A stretch of DNA of 12,107 nt from Syntrophobacterales bacterium (GTDB taxonomy: Bacteria > Desulfobacterota > Syntrophia > Syntrophales > UBA6807): NCBI GenBank assembly GCA_021159265.1, contig JAGGSD010000320.1:1-12107 (forward strand), written 5' to 3'. The position numbers were made by a program, and so were the translations under genes. Below are positions 1 through 5,894 of the stretch, piece after piece. The notes beneath the pieces are model-generated. The model saw nothing but the letters and a program-made list of their open reading frames with translations, was not told the DNA's origin and made no database searches. Numbering within the stretch: position 1 is the first letter of the stretch; each line of letters begins with the position of its first letter.

Positions 1-8
1 TCCCTTAG

Positions 9-28
9 TTTTGATGATCCCATCAAAA
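9..28. repeat. 8-bp inverted repeat, 4-nt loop
   Basis: Arms TTTTGATG (9-16) and CATCAAAA (21-28) pair perfectly around ATCC. The repeat lies downstream of the minus-strand ABC operon in an otherwise featureless, apparently non-coding stretch (1-186). It lacks the GC-rich stem of a classical intrinsic terminator, so a role in ending the operon is only a guess. It could equally belong to a dispersed repeat cut by the window edge. Confidence 0.35.
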
Positions 29-186
29 GTATGATTCAGGCGGTTTCGTAAAAAGTTTCGTGTGCCCCCTAAAACATAACGGGATAAAAAAGCACGCAAG
101 CCGGAAAAGGGGAAGGCATACTTTTTGTGCGTTGAGCTTTTTCACATCTGAAGCGCAACACAGCAGACGAACTTTCTACGGAACCG

Positions 187-891
187 TCAGTTTTTTTCCT
201 GCATAACAATATTAGTGCCATACAAACTGACAAAAACAACACTTAAAAAGTATAGGATATCCCGTGAATCCACGATACCTTTGGAAATATTTTTAAAATG
301 AAAATCGGCTCCAAGATAGCCGACAAAGCCAAGAACTGACTTGGGAAAAAACAAAAGCATTTTATCTATCAATGTCAGTGTAAAACAGATGGCCACACCA
401 ATGATAAAGGCAATAATCTGATTACGTGTCAGAGATGAAGCAAAAAGCCCCACGGCAGTGTAAGCCGCACCTAACATGATGGCGCCGGCATATCCGCCGA
501 TCACCGGTCCCCAGTCCAATTGTCCCATAAAAACAATACAGACGGGATAGGCTAAAGTGGGAATAAGGGCCGCCGCAACGAAAAGAACACCGGCTAAAAA
601 TTTACCCGCCAAAATATCGTTAAACGTTACGGGAAGGGTTAGCAGCATTTCATAGGACCCCACGTTCAACTCTTCGGAAAACAGGCGCATGGTAATCGCC
701 GGTATCAAAAAAGAAAATGTAACGGGTAAAAGATCAAAAAAATTCCTTAAATCCGCCTGATTAAAGTAAAAAAACGTGGTAAAAAAGAACCAGCCTGTCA
801 CCAGAAGAAAAATAGATATAACAATATAGGCAATAGGCGATATGAAATAATCTTTTAGCTCCTTAATACAGATACGGATAATCTGCTTCAT
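187..891 (-). CDS. ABC-2 type transporter permease (GldF/NosY-like)
   Basis: This is the 234-residue membrane subunit of an ABC exporter. Hydrophobic stretches at roughly residues 18-40, 54-70, 96-118, 130-151, 157-178 and 211-230 give about six membrane helices. The FSEELNVGSYEMLLTLPV segment after the second helix (about 71-88) is the usual ABC-2 permease signature region with its paired glutamates. The ATG at 891 follows a GGGAGG ribosome site inside the end of the ATPase gene, leaving one base between the two genes, so the subunits are translationally coupled. Such permeases resemble GldF (gliding) and NosY (copper/nitrous oxide reductase), but the substrate cannot be read from the sequence. 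In many related loci a GldG-like extracytoplasmic subunit follows; none begins in the remaining 186 bases. Family is confident, substrate unknown. Confidence 0.9.
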   Translation of the reverse strand: MKQIIRICIKELKDYFISPIAYIVISIFLLVTGWFFFTTFFYFNQADLRNFFDLLPVTFSFLIPAITMRLFSEELNVGSYEMLLTLPVTFNDILAGKFLAGVLFVAAALIPTLAYPVCIVFMGQLDWGPVIGGYAGAIMLGAAYTAVGLFASSLTRNQIIAFIIGVAICFTLTLIDKMLLFFPKSVLGFVGYLGADFHFKNISKGIVDSRDILYFLSVVFVSLYGTNIVMQEKN

Positions 892-892
892 T

Positions 893-1831
893 TTAGGCCT
901 CCCTGGTCAATTCCCTGAAAATATTTTCCAGTGTCCTGGTTTCCTGATAAAATTCAAGAATTATCCAGGATGTTTCTTTGATGGTCTGATAAATCTGTCC
1001 TCTAAGATCAACATCCGCCCTGCAAACAAGTCGAACGGTTAAGGATCCGTTTTCTTCACCATGGATCGACTCAATTTTTTCAAGTCCCCGCATGTCTTCA
1101 AATTGATCCTTAAACTCCTGTAGTCCAACGTTGGCCAGTACCAGATGGATATAATATTCTTTGCCCGTCGATTGTTTAAGATTTTCTGTTTTGTCATCGG
1201 CCGCTATTTTTCCTTTATTGATAATCACCACCCGGTCACAGGTGGCTTCAACCTCACTTAGTATATGCGTGGATAAAATGACCGTTTTTTCTTTCCCGAC
1301 CTGCTTGATGATTTTTCTTATTTCCACAATTTGATTAGGATCAAGACCGGATGTGGGTTCGTCCAGCACAAGTATTTGAGGATCATTCATCATGGCATGG
1401 GCCAGTCCCACCCTTTGTTTCAACCCTTTTGAAAGCTCGTTGACGCTCCTGTGCATGATATCGCCCATACCGCAAAGATCCGCCAGCTCCCTGAGTCTGG
1501 TTTCCTTTTTTTTACCGTCCAGTCCCCGGATATCCGCAACGTAACTCAGATAATCATATACCAGCATACTATGATACAGGGGCGCGGACTCGGGAAGATA
1601 GCCCATGATATTTTTAATTTCAAGCCGGTCTTTGATAATATCCAGGCCATTGACACGGATGGCGCCGGATGTGGGCGGAAAGTACCCGGTCAGCATGCGC
1701 AAAGTTGTTGTTTTGCCGGCTCCGTTTGGACCTAAAAGTCCAAGAATTTCCCCCTTTTCAATATCAAAGCTGATCTTATCCACCGCACAAAAATCTTTGT
1801 AATATTTGGTCAGATTTTCAACGTGAATCAT
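893..1831 (-). CDS. ABC transporter ATP-binding protein (GldA-like)
   Basis: This 312-residue ATPase drives the neighbouring permease from the cytoplasmic face. Motifs in order are Walker A GPNGAGKT (34-41), GYLPE at the Q-loop position (77-81, glutamate where many families have glutamine), signature LSKGLKQR (133-140), Walker B ILVLDEP (153-159) and the switch histidine in STH (187-189). About 100 residues after the nucleotide-binding domain form the C-terminal extension common in DrrA/GldA-type exporter ATPases. I chose the ATG at 1831, with AGGGG five bases upstream, over a TTG at 1846 that would add five residues; the TTG has its own GGAG four bases ahead, so it is not excluded. It lies 25 bases after the stop of an SH3-domain remnant and one base before the permease, so it is operon-encoded. 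Substrate unknown. Confidence 0.93.
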   Translation of the reverse strand: MIHVENLTKYYKDFCAVDKISFDIEKGEILGLLGPNGAGKTTTLRMLTGYFPPTSGAIRVNGLDIIKDRLEIKNIMGYLPESAPLYHSMLVYDYLSYVADIRGLDGKKKETRLRELADLCGMGDIMHRSVNELSKGLKQRVGLAHAMMNDPQILVLDEPTSGLDPNQIVEIRKIIKQVGKEKTVILSTHILSEVEATCDRVVIINKGKIAADDKTENLKQSTGKEYYIHLVLANVGLQEFKDQFEDMRGLEKIESIHGEENGSLTVRLVCRADVDLRGQIYQTIKETSWIILEFYQETRTLENIFRELTREA

Positions 1832-1855
1832 GGTTACCCCTTTCAAAAGTCTCCT

Positions 1856-2088
1856 TCATCGTATAAGCCCCACCCCTTTTGCAGGCACCCAGCACCTGCG
1901 TGAATCGGGGAGTTCGATCTGATACCATTTTTTTCTTTTTTCAACAAGCACAAACTCGGTTCCGGCATGAAGCGGTTTTTTAAAACTGGGGGCGGGGCAT
2001 AGGTTTCGCTGTTCCCTTTTCTGGCGACAATTTGCGAATCAATGATAACGCCGGGATGGTTACGTGTCAATGTGCAGTAAAAATCCGG
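1856..2088 (-). pseudogene. Frameshifted 3' remnant of an SH3-domain (BatE-like) protein
   Basis: No single frame covers this stretch, but two adjoining frames read as one bacterial SH3 domain. The first frame, from about 2088, gives DSQIVARKGNSETYAP. The second, starting after the G-run at 1988-1992 (C-run on the coding strand), gives KPLHAGTEFVLVEKRKKWYQ, then IELPDSRRCWVPAKGVGLIR and a TGA at 1856-1858. One inserted or two deleted bases in the run rejoin them. Such SH3 domains end BatE-type proteins (TPR repeats, membrane helix, SH3) near MoxR/Bat operons. Here the TPR part and most of the helix are absent, and an in-frame TGA at 2095-2097 precedes the homology. The 5' end is therefore lost, and the frameshift is either real decay or a sequencing slip. 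The stop lies 25 bases from the ATPase start, consistent with an ancestral shared transcript. The domain call is solid; the BatE label is an inference. Confidence 0.7.
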
Positions 2089-2235
2089 GAAAAATCAGGT
2101 TTTCAGGGTAACACTTTACCCCTCCATTTTCATGTTAAAAACTGTTCTACAAATTCCATTGCTTCCTTCTTCTGAGAAAGACTCAATTCATTGATTTTTC
2201 CTATAGCGTCTGCAATTTTCTTTTTCCTTCGACAG

Positions 2236-2265
2236 GCCTTCGGCGTGAGCTCAGTCGAACGCTCA
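2236..2265. repeat. Dispersed 30-bp repeat, copy 1
   Basis: The 30 bases beginning GCCTTCGGCGTGAGCTCAGT recur without mismatch at 4772-4801. The core contains the palindrome GAGCTC between TTCG and CGAA arms. Flanking bases (TCAGGATGAC, then GTGAGCTTGCCGAACTA up to about 2294) resemble a widespread class of extragenic palindromic repeats seen in many bacterial genomes. Both window copies are intergenic. Confidence 0.85.
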
Positions 2266-2339
2266 GGATGACTTGTAGTGAGCTTGCCGAACTATTTTTT
2301 CGTGGCTTCGTGATTGTTCTTAATTCTTTTGCCAATTTT

Positions 2340-2397
2340 GCCTGTCTGCGTGCCTGCCTGTCTGCCGTGCAGGCGGCACAGGCAGGCGCAGACAGGC
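2340..2397. repeat. GC-rich imperfect hairpin of CCTGYCTG-type units
   Basis: The left arm (2340-2361) and right arm (2378-2397) are complementary apart from a two-base TG insertion in the left arm, giving about 20 paired bases. The tip contains GCCG/CGGC that can pair further. Both arms are built from GCCTGTCTGC and GCCTGCCTGT units, and another unit follows at about 2400-2413. The composition differs sharply from the AT-rich flanks. It is intergenic on both sides and could be a dispersed repeat or a structured RNA segment; no function is evident. Confidence 0.75.
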
Positions 2398-2491
2398 AAC
2401 GCACAGGCAGGCAAGAATTTTACAACTAAGCGCTTGACGATATGCTTTTTGTCCTTGGACTACCAGACAGGGTCGCCGAGGTCGTTGGTTT

Positions 2492-2633
2492 GAGACCTTT
2501 GCATAACGTTCCCTTTTGCCCAATTTCTGCGTCAGGCTCAAATTTTAATCCTCGAAATATCCAATATATTCCTGTGGTTAAAATCTTCGCCTTCCTTGAA
2601 CTTGAACAAAATTGAACATTCTGCAAAGGTCTC
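2492..2633. mobile_element. MITE-like element with 13-bp terminal inverted repeats
   Basis: The left end GAGACCTTTGCA (2492-2503) is the exact reverse complement of the right end TGCAAAGGTCTC (2622-2633), and one further base pair outside (2491/2634) extends the match to 13. The interior is 118 bp, has no transposase and contains a smaller inverted pair ATTTTAA/TTAAAAT. Size, perfect ends and lack of coding capacity fit a non-autonomous miniature element moved in trans by an insertion-sequence transposase. I see no clear target duplication, and the parental IS family cannot be assigned from the window. Confidence 0.65.
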
Positions 2634-2747
2634 ATTCTCTCATTTTGATTTTGATGAATTTCTTCCAATTACAAAAAATTTAATGGCATTACTTGCAAAA
2701 TAATGACGATAAATCAAGAATATATTTAATTCAGACAGGGTGGATGC

Positions 2748-4004
2748 ATGAGTATAAAAACACAAGTGATTGAAATCGCCGGAAAATCAGAGAAAGCGGC
2801 CAACATATTGGCAAATATCTCATCCCAGGTTAAAAACAAAGCCCTCCTCGAAATGGCAGATGAGCTGATCAGGAATATGGATTATCTCTCAACCGAAAAC
2901 GCAAAGGACCTTGATTATGCAGGTAAAAAAGGACTTTCCGGGGCGATGATAGACAGGCTTACGCTGGACGAATCTACCGTAAAGGGGATGGCGGAAGGCC
3001 TGAAGGAGGTTGCCGCCCTGCCCGATCCTGTAGGCGAGGTTACATCAATGTGGCGGAGACCCAATGGTCTTCTTATCGGCAGAATGAGGATTCCCCTTGG
3101 CGTTATCGGGATTATATATGAGTCCCGTCCCAATGTGACTGCAGATGCCGCGGCGCTGTGCCTCAAATCCGGAAATGCCGTAATTCTAAGGGGTGGGTCT
3201 GAAGCAATCAATTCCAATCTGGCAATAGCAAGGATATTGCAGGATGTATTGAGAAATGTGAACATCCCGGAAGCAGCCATACAGGTCATTCCCATAACGG
3301 ACAGGCAGGCGGTCAGTGAAATGCTTAAGCTGGAGGAATATATAGACATTATCATTCCCAGGGGCGGAGAGGAACTGATCAGGGCCGTCGTAGACCAGTC
3401 TAAAATACCCGTCATCAAGCACTACAAGGGGGTTTGCCATATTTTTGTGGATGAAAGCGCCGATCTTGATATGGCCGTTGCGATCTGTATGAACGCCAAG
3501 ACACAAAGACCCGGGGTTTGCAATGCCATGGAAACGCTTCTGATCCACAGGGATATTGCCAAAACATTTCTTCCCCGGGTAGCGAAAAAACTGAGGGATG
3601 CTGGCGTTACCCTCCGGGGGTGTGAGAACACGCGTAGAATTCTTCCTGATATTGAAACAGCGACCGAAGATGACTGGCATGAAGAGTATCTGGATCTTGT
3701 TCTGGCTATACGTGTCGTGGATGACATTAATGAAGCCATGGCTCATATCGAAAAATATGGTTCTCTTCATACGGAATCAATCATTACGAGTGATTACAAT
3801 AACTCCCAGCGTTTCCTGAACGAGGTCAACTCCTCAACCGTTCTCGTCAATGCATCTACAAGATTCAGTGACGGATTTGAGTTGGGTCTCGGCGCTGAGA
3901 TCGGAATCAGCACGACAAAACTCCATGCATTTGGACCGATGGGTCTCGAAGAGTTGACGACCACAAAATTTATCATTTATGGAAATGGGCAGATCAGAAC
4001 ATGA
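2748..4004 (+). CDS. proA: Gamma-glutamyl phosphate reductase
   Basis: This 418-residue cytoplasmic enzyme performs the second step of proline synthesis: NADPH-dependent reduction of gamma-glutamyl phosphate to glutamate semialdehyde. It has the full family length. The catalytic cysteine is C258 in RPGVCNAME. The ProA signature is complete at 324-345 (V-x5-A-M-x-H-I-x2-YGS-x-HTE-x-I). The cofactor-binding fold includes ESRPNVTADAAALCLKSGNA (125-144). The ATG at 2748 has AGGG seven bases upstream and matches the usual N-terminus. The 3' end overlaps nadD by four bases (ATGA), so the two are translationally coupled. The proB and obgE genes that often precede proA are absent; repeats and a MITE-like element occupy that side, so proB must be elsewhere. 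Identification is very secure. Confidence 0.97.
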   Translation: MSIKTQVIEIAGKSEKAANILANISSQVKNKALLEMADELIRNMDYLSTENAKDLDYAGKKGLSGAMIDRLTLDESTVKGMAEGLKEVAALPDPVGEVTSMWRRPNGLLIGRMRIPLGVIGIIYESRPNVTADAAALCLKSGNAVILRGGSEAINSNLAIARILQDVLRNVNIPEAAIQVIPITDRQAVSEMLKLEEYIDIIIPRGGEELIRAVVDQSKIPVIKHYKGVCHIFVDESADLDMAVAICMNAKTQRPGVCNAMETLLIHRDIAKTFLPRVAKKLRDAGVTLRGCENTRRILPDIETATEDDWHEEYLDLVLAIRVVDDINEAMAHIEKYGSLHTESIITSDYNNSQRFLNEVNSSTVLVNASTRFSDGFELGLGAEIGISTTKLHAFGPMGLEELTTTKFIIYGNGQIRT

Positions 4005-4663
4005 AATGGGGATTATTCGGGGGAACATTTGATCCCATTCACCTCGGTCACCTGAGGTGCGCCTGGGAAATCCTTGAGATTTTTAACCTGGATAAAGTAA
4101 TTTTCATTCCTGCCGCACAACCGCCTTTCAAGAACGACAGAGATATCATTCCATTTTACCATCGTGAGCAAATGATAAAACTGGCAATTGAAGGCAACTC
4201 CCTCTTCTCTTCCTCCGATATCGAAAATCAACGGGAAGGAAGATCGTACTCAATTGACACGATTAAACATTTTCTTAATCACTCGCCTGAAAACCTTGAA
4301 CTCTATTTTATCTTAGGTCAGGACGCGTTTCATGGTATCCAGGCGTGGAAAGAGTGGGATAAGTTACTGTCTCTCTGCAATTTTATCGTTATAACCAGAC
4401 CGGGTTATGAAATAAAATGGCTGCAGGAAATACTCCCCTCCGATTTCTCCGCTAAATTCAAATATGATAAAAGCACGGATGGATTCGCTGGTCCCAGTGG
4501 AAACACAATATTCTTCAGGAAAGTCATTTATCTTGATATATCGTCCACCGATTTAAGAAACAGGGTAAAAAAAGGCAAGTCTATTATGTATCTCACTCCG
4601 GATTCAGTTTGCGAATATATCGTGAACCATTCTTTATACATGGATCATCATCCGATTAGTTGA
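4001..4663 (+). CDS. nadD: Nicotinate-nucleotide adenylyltransferase
   Basis: This 220-residue enzyme joins ATP and nicotinate mononucleotide to make deamido-NAD, the penultimate step of NAD synthesis. The nucleotidyltransferase motif GGTFDPIHLGHL (7-18) carries the HxGH-type histidines (H14, H17). RSYSIDT (81-87) and ISSTDLR (180-186) are the NadD substrate- and phosphate-binding motifs. Length and start are normal. The ATG overlaps the proA stop codon, so translation is coupled and no separate ribosome site is needed. The ribosome silencing factor gene rsfS, a frequent downstream partner, is missing here; the next 350 bases are a repeat element and then the end of tlyA on the opposite strand. 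Very secure. Confidence 0.96.
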   Translation: MKWGLFGGTFDPIHLGHLRCAWEILEIFNLDKVIFIPAAQPPFKNDRDIIPFYHREQMIKLAIEGNSLFSSSDIENQREGRSYSIDTIKHFLNHSPENLELYFILGQDAFHGIQAWKEWDKLLSLCNFIVITRPGYEIKWLQEILPSDFSAKFKYDKSTDGFAGPSGNTIFFRKVIYLDISSTDLRNRVKKGKSIMYLTPDSVCEYIVNHSLYMDHHPIS

Positions 4664-4771
4664 AGTTAGTTAAGGCAAAATGTAACTACTCAGGTAGGCA
4701 CAGAGCGGCAAAGGCACAGAGGCACAAAGAGTAAAAAAATAGCAACAGGCGCCGCCTGTGGTCTTCGGCGA

Positions 4772-4801
4772 GCCTTCGGCGTGAGCTCAGTCGAACGCTC
4801 A
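4772..4801. repeat. Dispersed 30-bp repeat, copy 2
   Basis: This copy is identical over 30 bases to 2236-2265. A diverged tandem copy follows at 4805-4823, where TTCGGC and GCCGAA flank GAGCTCA as a perfect 6-bp stem. It sits inside the long-ended element. Confidence 0.85.
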
Positions 4802-4847
4802 AACTTCGGCGAGCTCAGCCGAACCGTCAAGCCGTCAGACGTATCAT

Positions 4848-4878
4848 TTGACAGAAATTTTTTGCATTTTGTTATAAT
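4848..4878 (+). promoter_or_regulatory. Sigma-70-like promoter facing out of the repeat element
   Basis: A perfect TTGACA (4848-4853) is followed after 19 bases by a perfect TATAAT (4873-4878), with TG one base upstream as an extended -10. The 19-bp spacer is two over the optimum, which the extended -10 could offset. It faces right, towards the 3' end of tlyA on the opposite strand, so a transcript would be a short non-coding or antisense RNA. No plus-strand gene follows. This is a sequence match only. Confidence 0.5.
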
Positions 4879-4999
4879 ATAATAACAGCAAAGCAAATAA
4901 GCTTTGTGCCTCTGTCCCTTTGAACCTGAGTAATTACAGCAATTTTATTATTAATTACCACGAAGTGCCTCTGATTATTTTTAAGTTAATAATGTTGAC

Positions 5000-5020
5000 T
5001 CGAAACCCGAAACTCGAAAC
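5000..5020. repeat. Triple 7-bp array (YCGAAAC)
   Basis: TCGAAAC, CCGAAAC and TCGAAAC lie head to tail without gaps and end directly against the tlyA stop codon at 5021. The units resemble the TGAAACT units at 5902-5922 and sit in the same orientation. Confidence 0.7.
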
Positions 5021-5764
5021 TTATTTTTTTGCATATAGAAAAAATTCTGTATTCCCCGCGGGGCCCTTAAGAGGAGATTCGCAGGTTCCTGCGACTTTAA
5101 GATTCAGTCCCCCGGAAAATTCCATAATTTCGTCGACTATCTTTTTGTGCATTTCCGGATCTTTTACTACTCCTCCCTTACCGACTTCTCCCTTCCCCAC
5201 CTCAAACTGCGGTTTGATAAGGGCAAGAATAACGGCATCTTTTCCCGAGAGCCTGAGTGCTGCGGGAATGACTAGTTTGAGGGAAATAAAAGAAACGTCT
5301 ATCGTAACTATATCGATTTCATCTTCGATATCTTCATCGGAAAAGTGACGGATATTAGTTCTTTCAAAGACAACAACCCTTTCATCCTGCCTCAGTTTCC
5401 AGGCAAGTTGTCCATACCCGACATCTACGGCATATACTTTTCTTGCGCCCTCCTGGAGCAAACAATCGGTAAATCCTCCCGTAGAAGCGCCGATATCCAG
5501 GGCTACAAAATCTCTTACGTCAATGCCGAACCCCGAAAGGGCGCCTTTGAGTTTTAATCCTCCCCTGCTTACATAGGGATTGTCATGGCCTTTGATCGTT
5601 ATTTCCGCATCAGGAGAAACCAGAGTGCCCGCCTTATCCACGATATTGTCTAAAATTACAACAGACCCGGACATGATAAGCGCTTTTGCCCTTTCTCGTG
5701 TCGGCGAAATTTTTCTTTCAACCAGTAGTTTGTCCAGTCTGATCTTGGGATTTCTTGTTTTCAT
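5021..5764 (-). CDS. tlyA: TlyA-family rRNA 2'-O-methyltransferase (hemolysin A family)
   Basis: This 247-residue protein has an N-terminal S4 RNA-binding domain (about 8-65, with RLDKLLVERK and RERAKALI) and a FtsJ-like Rossmann methyltransferase domain. The SAM-binding loop is DIGASTGGFTD (90-100), and later motifs include IDVSFISL (155-162), ALIKPQFEVGK (181-191) and the C-terminal CESPLKGPAGNTEFF (228-242). Family members methylate 2'-OH groups of cytidines in 16S and/or 23S rRNA; the hemolysin name is historical. It is the last gene of the xseA-to-tlyA operon, 163 bases after dxs. No Shine-Dalgarno sequence precedes the ATG at 5764; the leader is a T-run (A-run on the plus strand) plus a 7-bp repeat array. 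The start matches the usual N-terminus, so I keep it. Exact rRNA target unknown. Confidence 0.93.
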   Translation of the reverse strand: MKTRNPKIRLDKLLVERKISPTRERAKALIMSGSVVILDNIVDKAGTLVSPDAEITIKGHDNPYVSRGGLKLKGALSGFGIDVRDFVALDIGASTGGFTDCLLQEGARKVYAVDVGYGQLAWKLRQDERVVVFERTNIRHFSDEDIEDEIDIVTIDVSFISLKLVIPAALRLSGKDAVILALIKPQFEVGKGEVGKGGVVKDPEMHKKIVDEIMEFSGGLNLKVAGTCESPLKGPAGNTEFFLYAKK

Positions 5765-5769
5765 AAAAA

Positions 5770-5797
5770 AGTTTCAAATTCAAAGTTTCAGGTTTCA
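5770..5797. repeat. 7-bp repeat array (AGTTTCA-type) upstream of tlyA
   Basis: Four consecutive heptamers read AGTTTCA, AATTCAA, AGTTTCA and GGTTTCA, with a degenerate fifth GGTTTAT (5798-5804). The array lies five bases from the tlyA start codon and is inverted relative to the array beside the dxs stop, so the two could pair in the dxs-tlyA mRNA. Confidence 0.7.
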
Positions 5798-5894
5798 GGT
5801 TTATTTACAGCACAAAGAACTGAAAAGTATTTAAGAAGACTTATCCAATCTCTTATCAGTTGTTTCAAAACTTTCATACTACCATGGACTCTTT

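Larger units (their letters stand above)
2098..2747. other. Gene-free, repeat-rich intergenic stretch
   Basis: I find no credible gene across these 650 bases. The stretch holds a weak hairpin (GGGTAA/TTACCC, about 2105-2120), a possible minus-strand C-terminal coding trace ending at 2130, a dispersed repeat (2236-2265), a GC-rich hairpin (2340-2397) and a MITE-like element (2492-2633). The last 114 bases are AT-rich and presumably contain the proA promoter, but I cannot pick a convincing pair of promoter hexamers. The short open frames here run through repeats and are not coding. Confidence 0.7.
4681..4938. mobile_element. MITE-like element with long imperfect inverted ends
   Basis: The left end (4681-4729, starting TGTAACTACTCAGGT) and the inverted right end (4902-4938, reading TGTAATTACTCAGGTT on the other strand) share about 36 positions with only two or three mismatches, including the 21-base inner block ending GGCACAAAG. 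The left end carries 13 extra bases that create a direct repeat of GGCACAGAG. The interior has no open frame of useful size but contains the 30-bp dispersed repeat and a promoter-like sequence. No transposase and no clear target duplication are visible. I read it as a non-autonomous mobile element or a composite of dispersed repeats. Confidence 0.6.
4664..5020. other. Gene-free convergent intergenic stretch
   Basis: These 357 bases separate convergent nadD and tlyA and contain no credible gene. They hold an element with long inverted ends (4681-4938), inside which are a small hairpin (ACAGGC/GCCTGT, 4745-4759), a dispersed 30-bp repeat, a second inverted motif (TTCGGC/GCCGAA, 4805-4823) and an outward promoter. 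A triple 7-bp array (5000-5020) abuts the tlyA stop codon. No classical GC-rich terminator followed by a T-run is apparent for either gene. Confidence 0.7.

Noticed and set aside
2442..2616. Plus-strand frame of about 57 codons starting MLFVLGLPDRVAEVVGLRPL.
   Set aside because: The beginning looks protein-like but the frame passes through the left end and most of the MITE-like element, with no ribosome site; probably chance.
2201..2668. Three overlapping minus-strand open frames of 67-80 codons.
   Set aside because: They run through the dispersed repeat, the GC-rich hairpin and the MITE-like element; the Cys/Arg/Pro-rich sequence reflects repeat composition, and none has a ribosome site or family likeness.
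2693..2726. TTGCAA and TATATT as a promoter for proA.
   Set aside because: The spacer is 22 bases, too long for a standard sigma-70 promoter.
2915..3770. Long minus-strand open frames of 105-194 codons inside proA.
   Set aside because: They are antisense shadows of a fully convincing proA and have no family features.
5788..5877. Minus-strand 29-codon frame (MKVLKQLIRDWISLLKYF...) between dxs and tlyA.
   Set aside because: No convincing ribosome site, its end lies inside the heptamer array, and nothing marks it as a known small protein.
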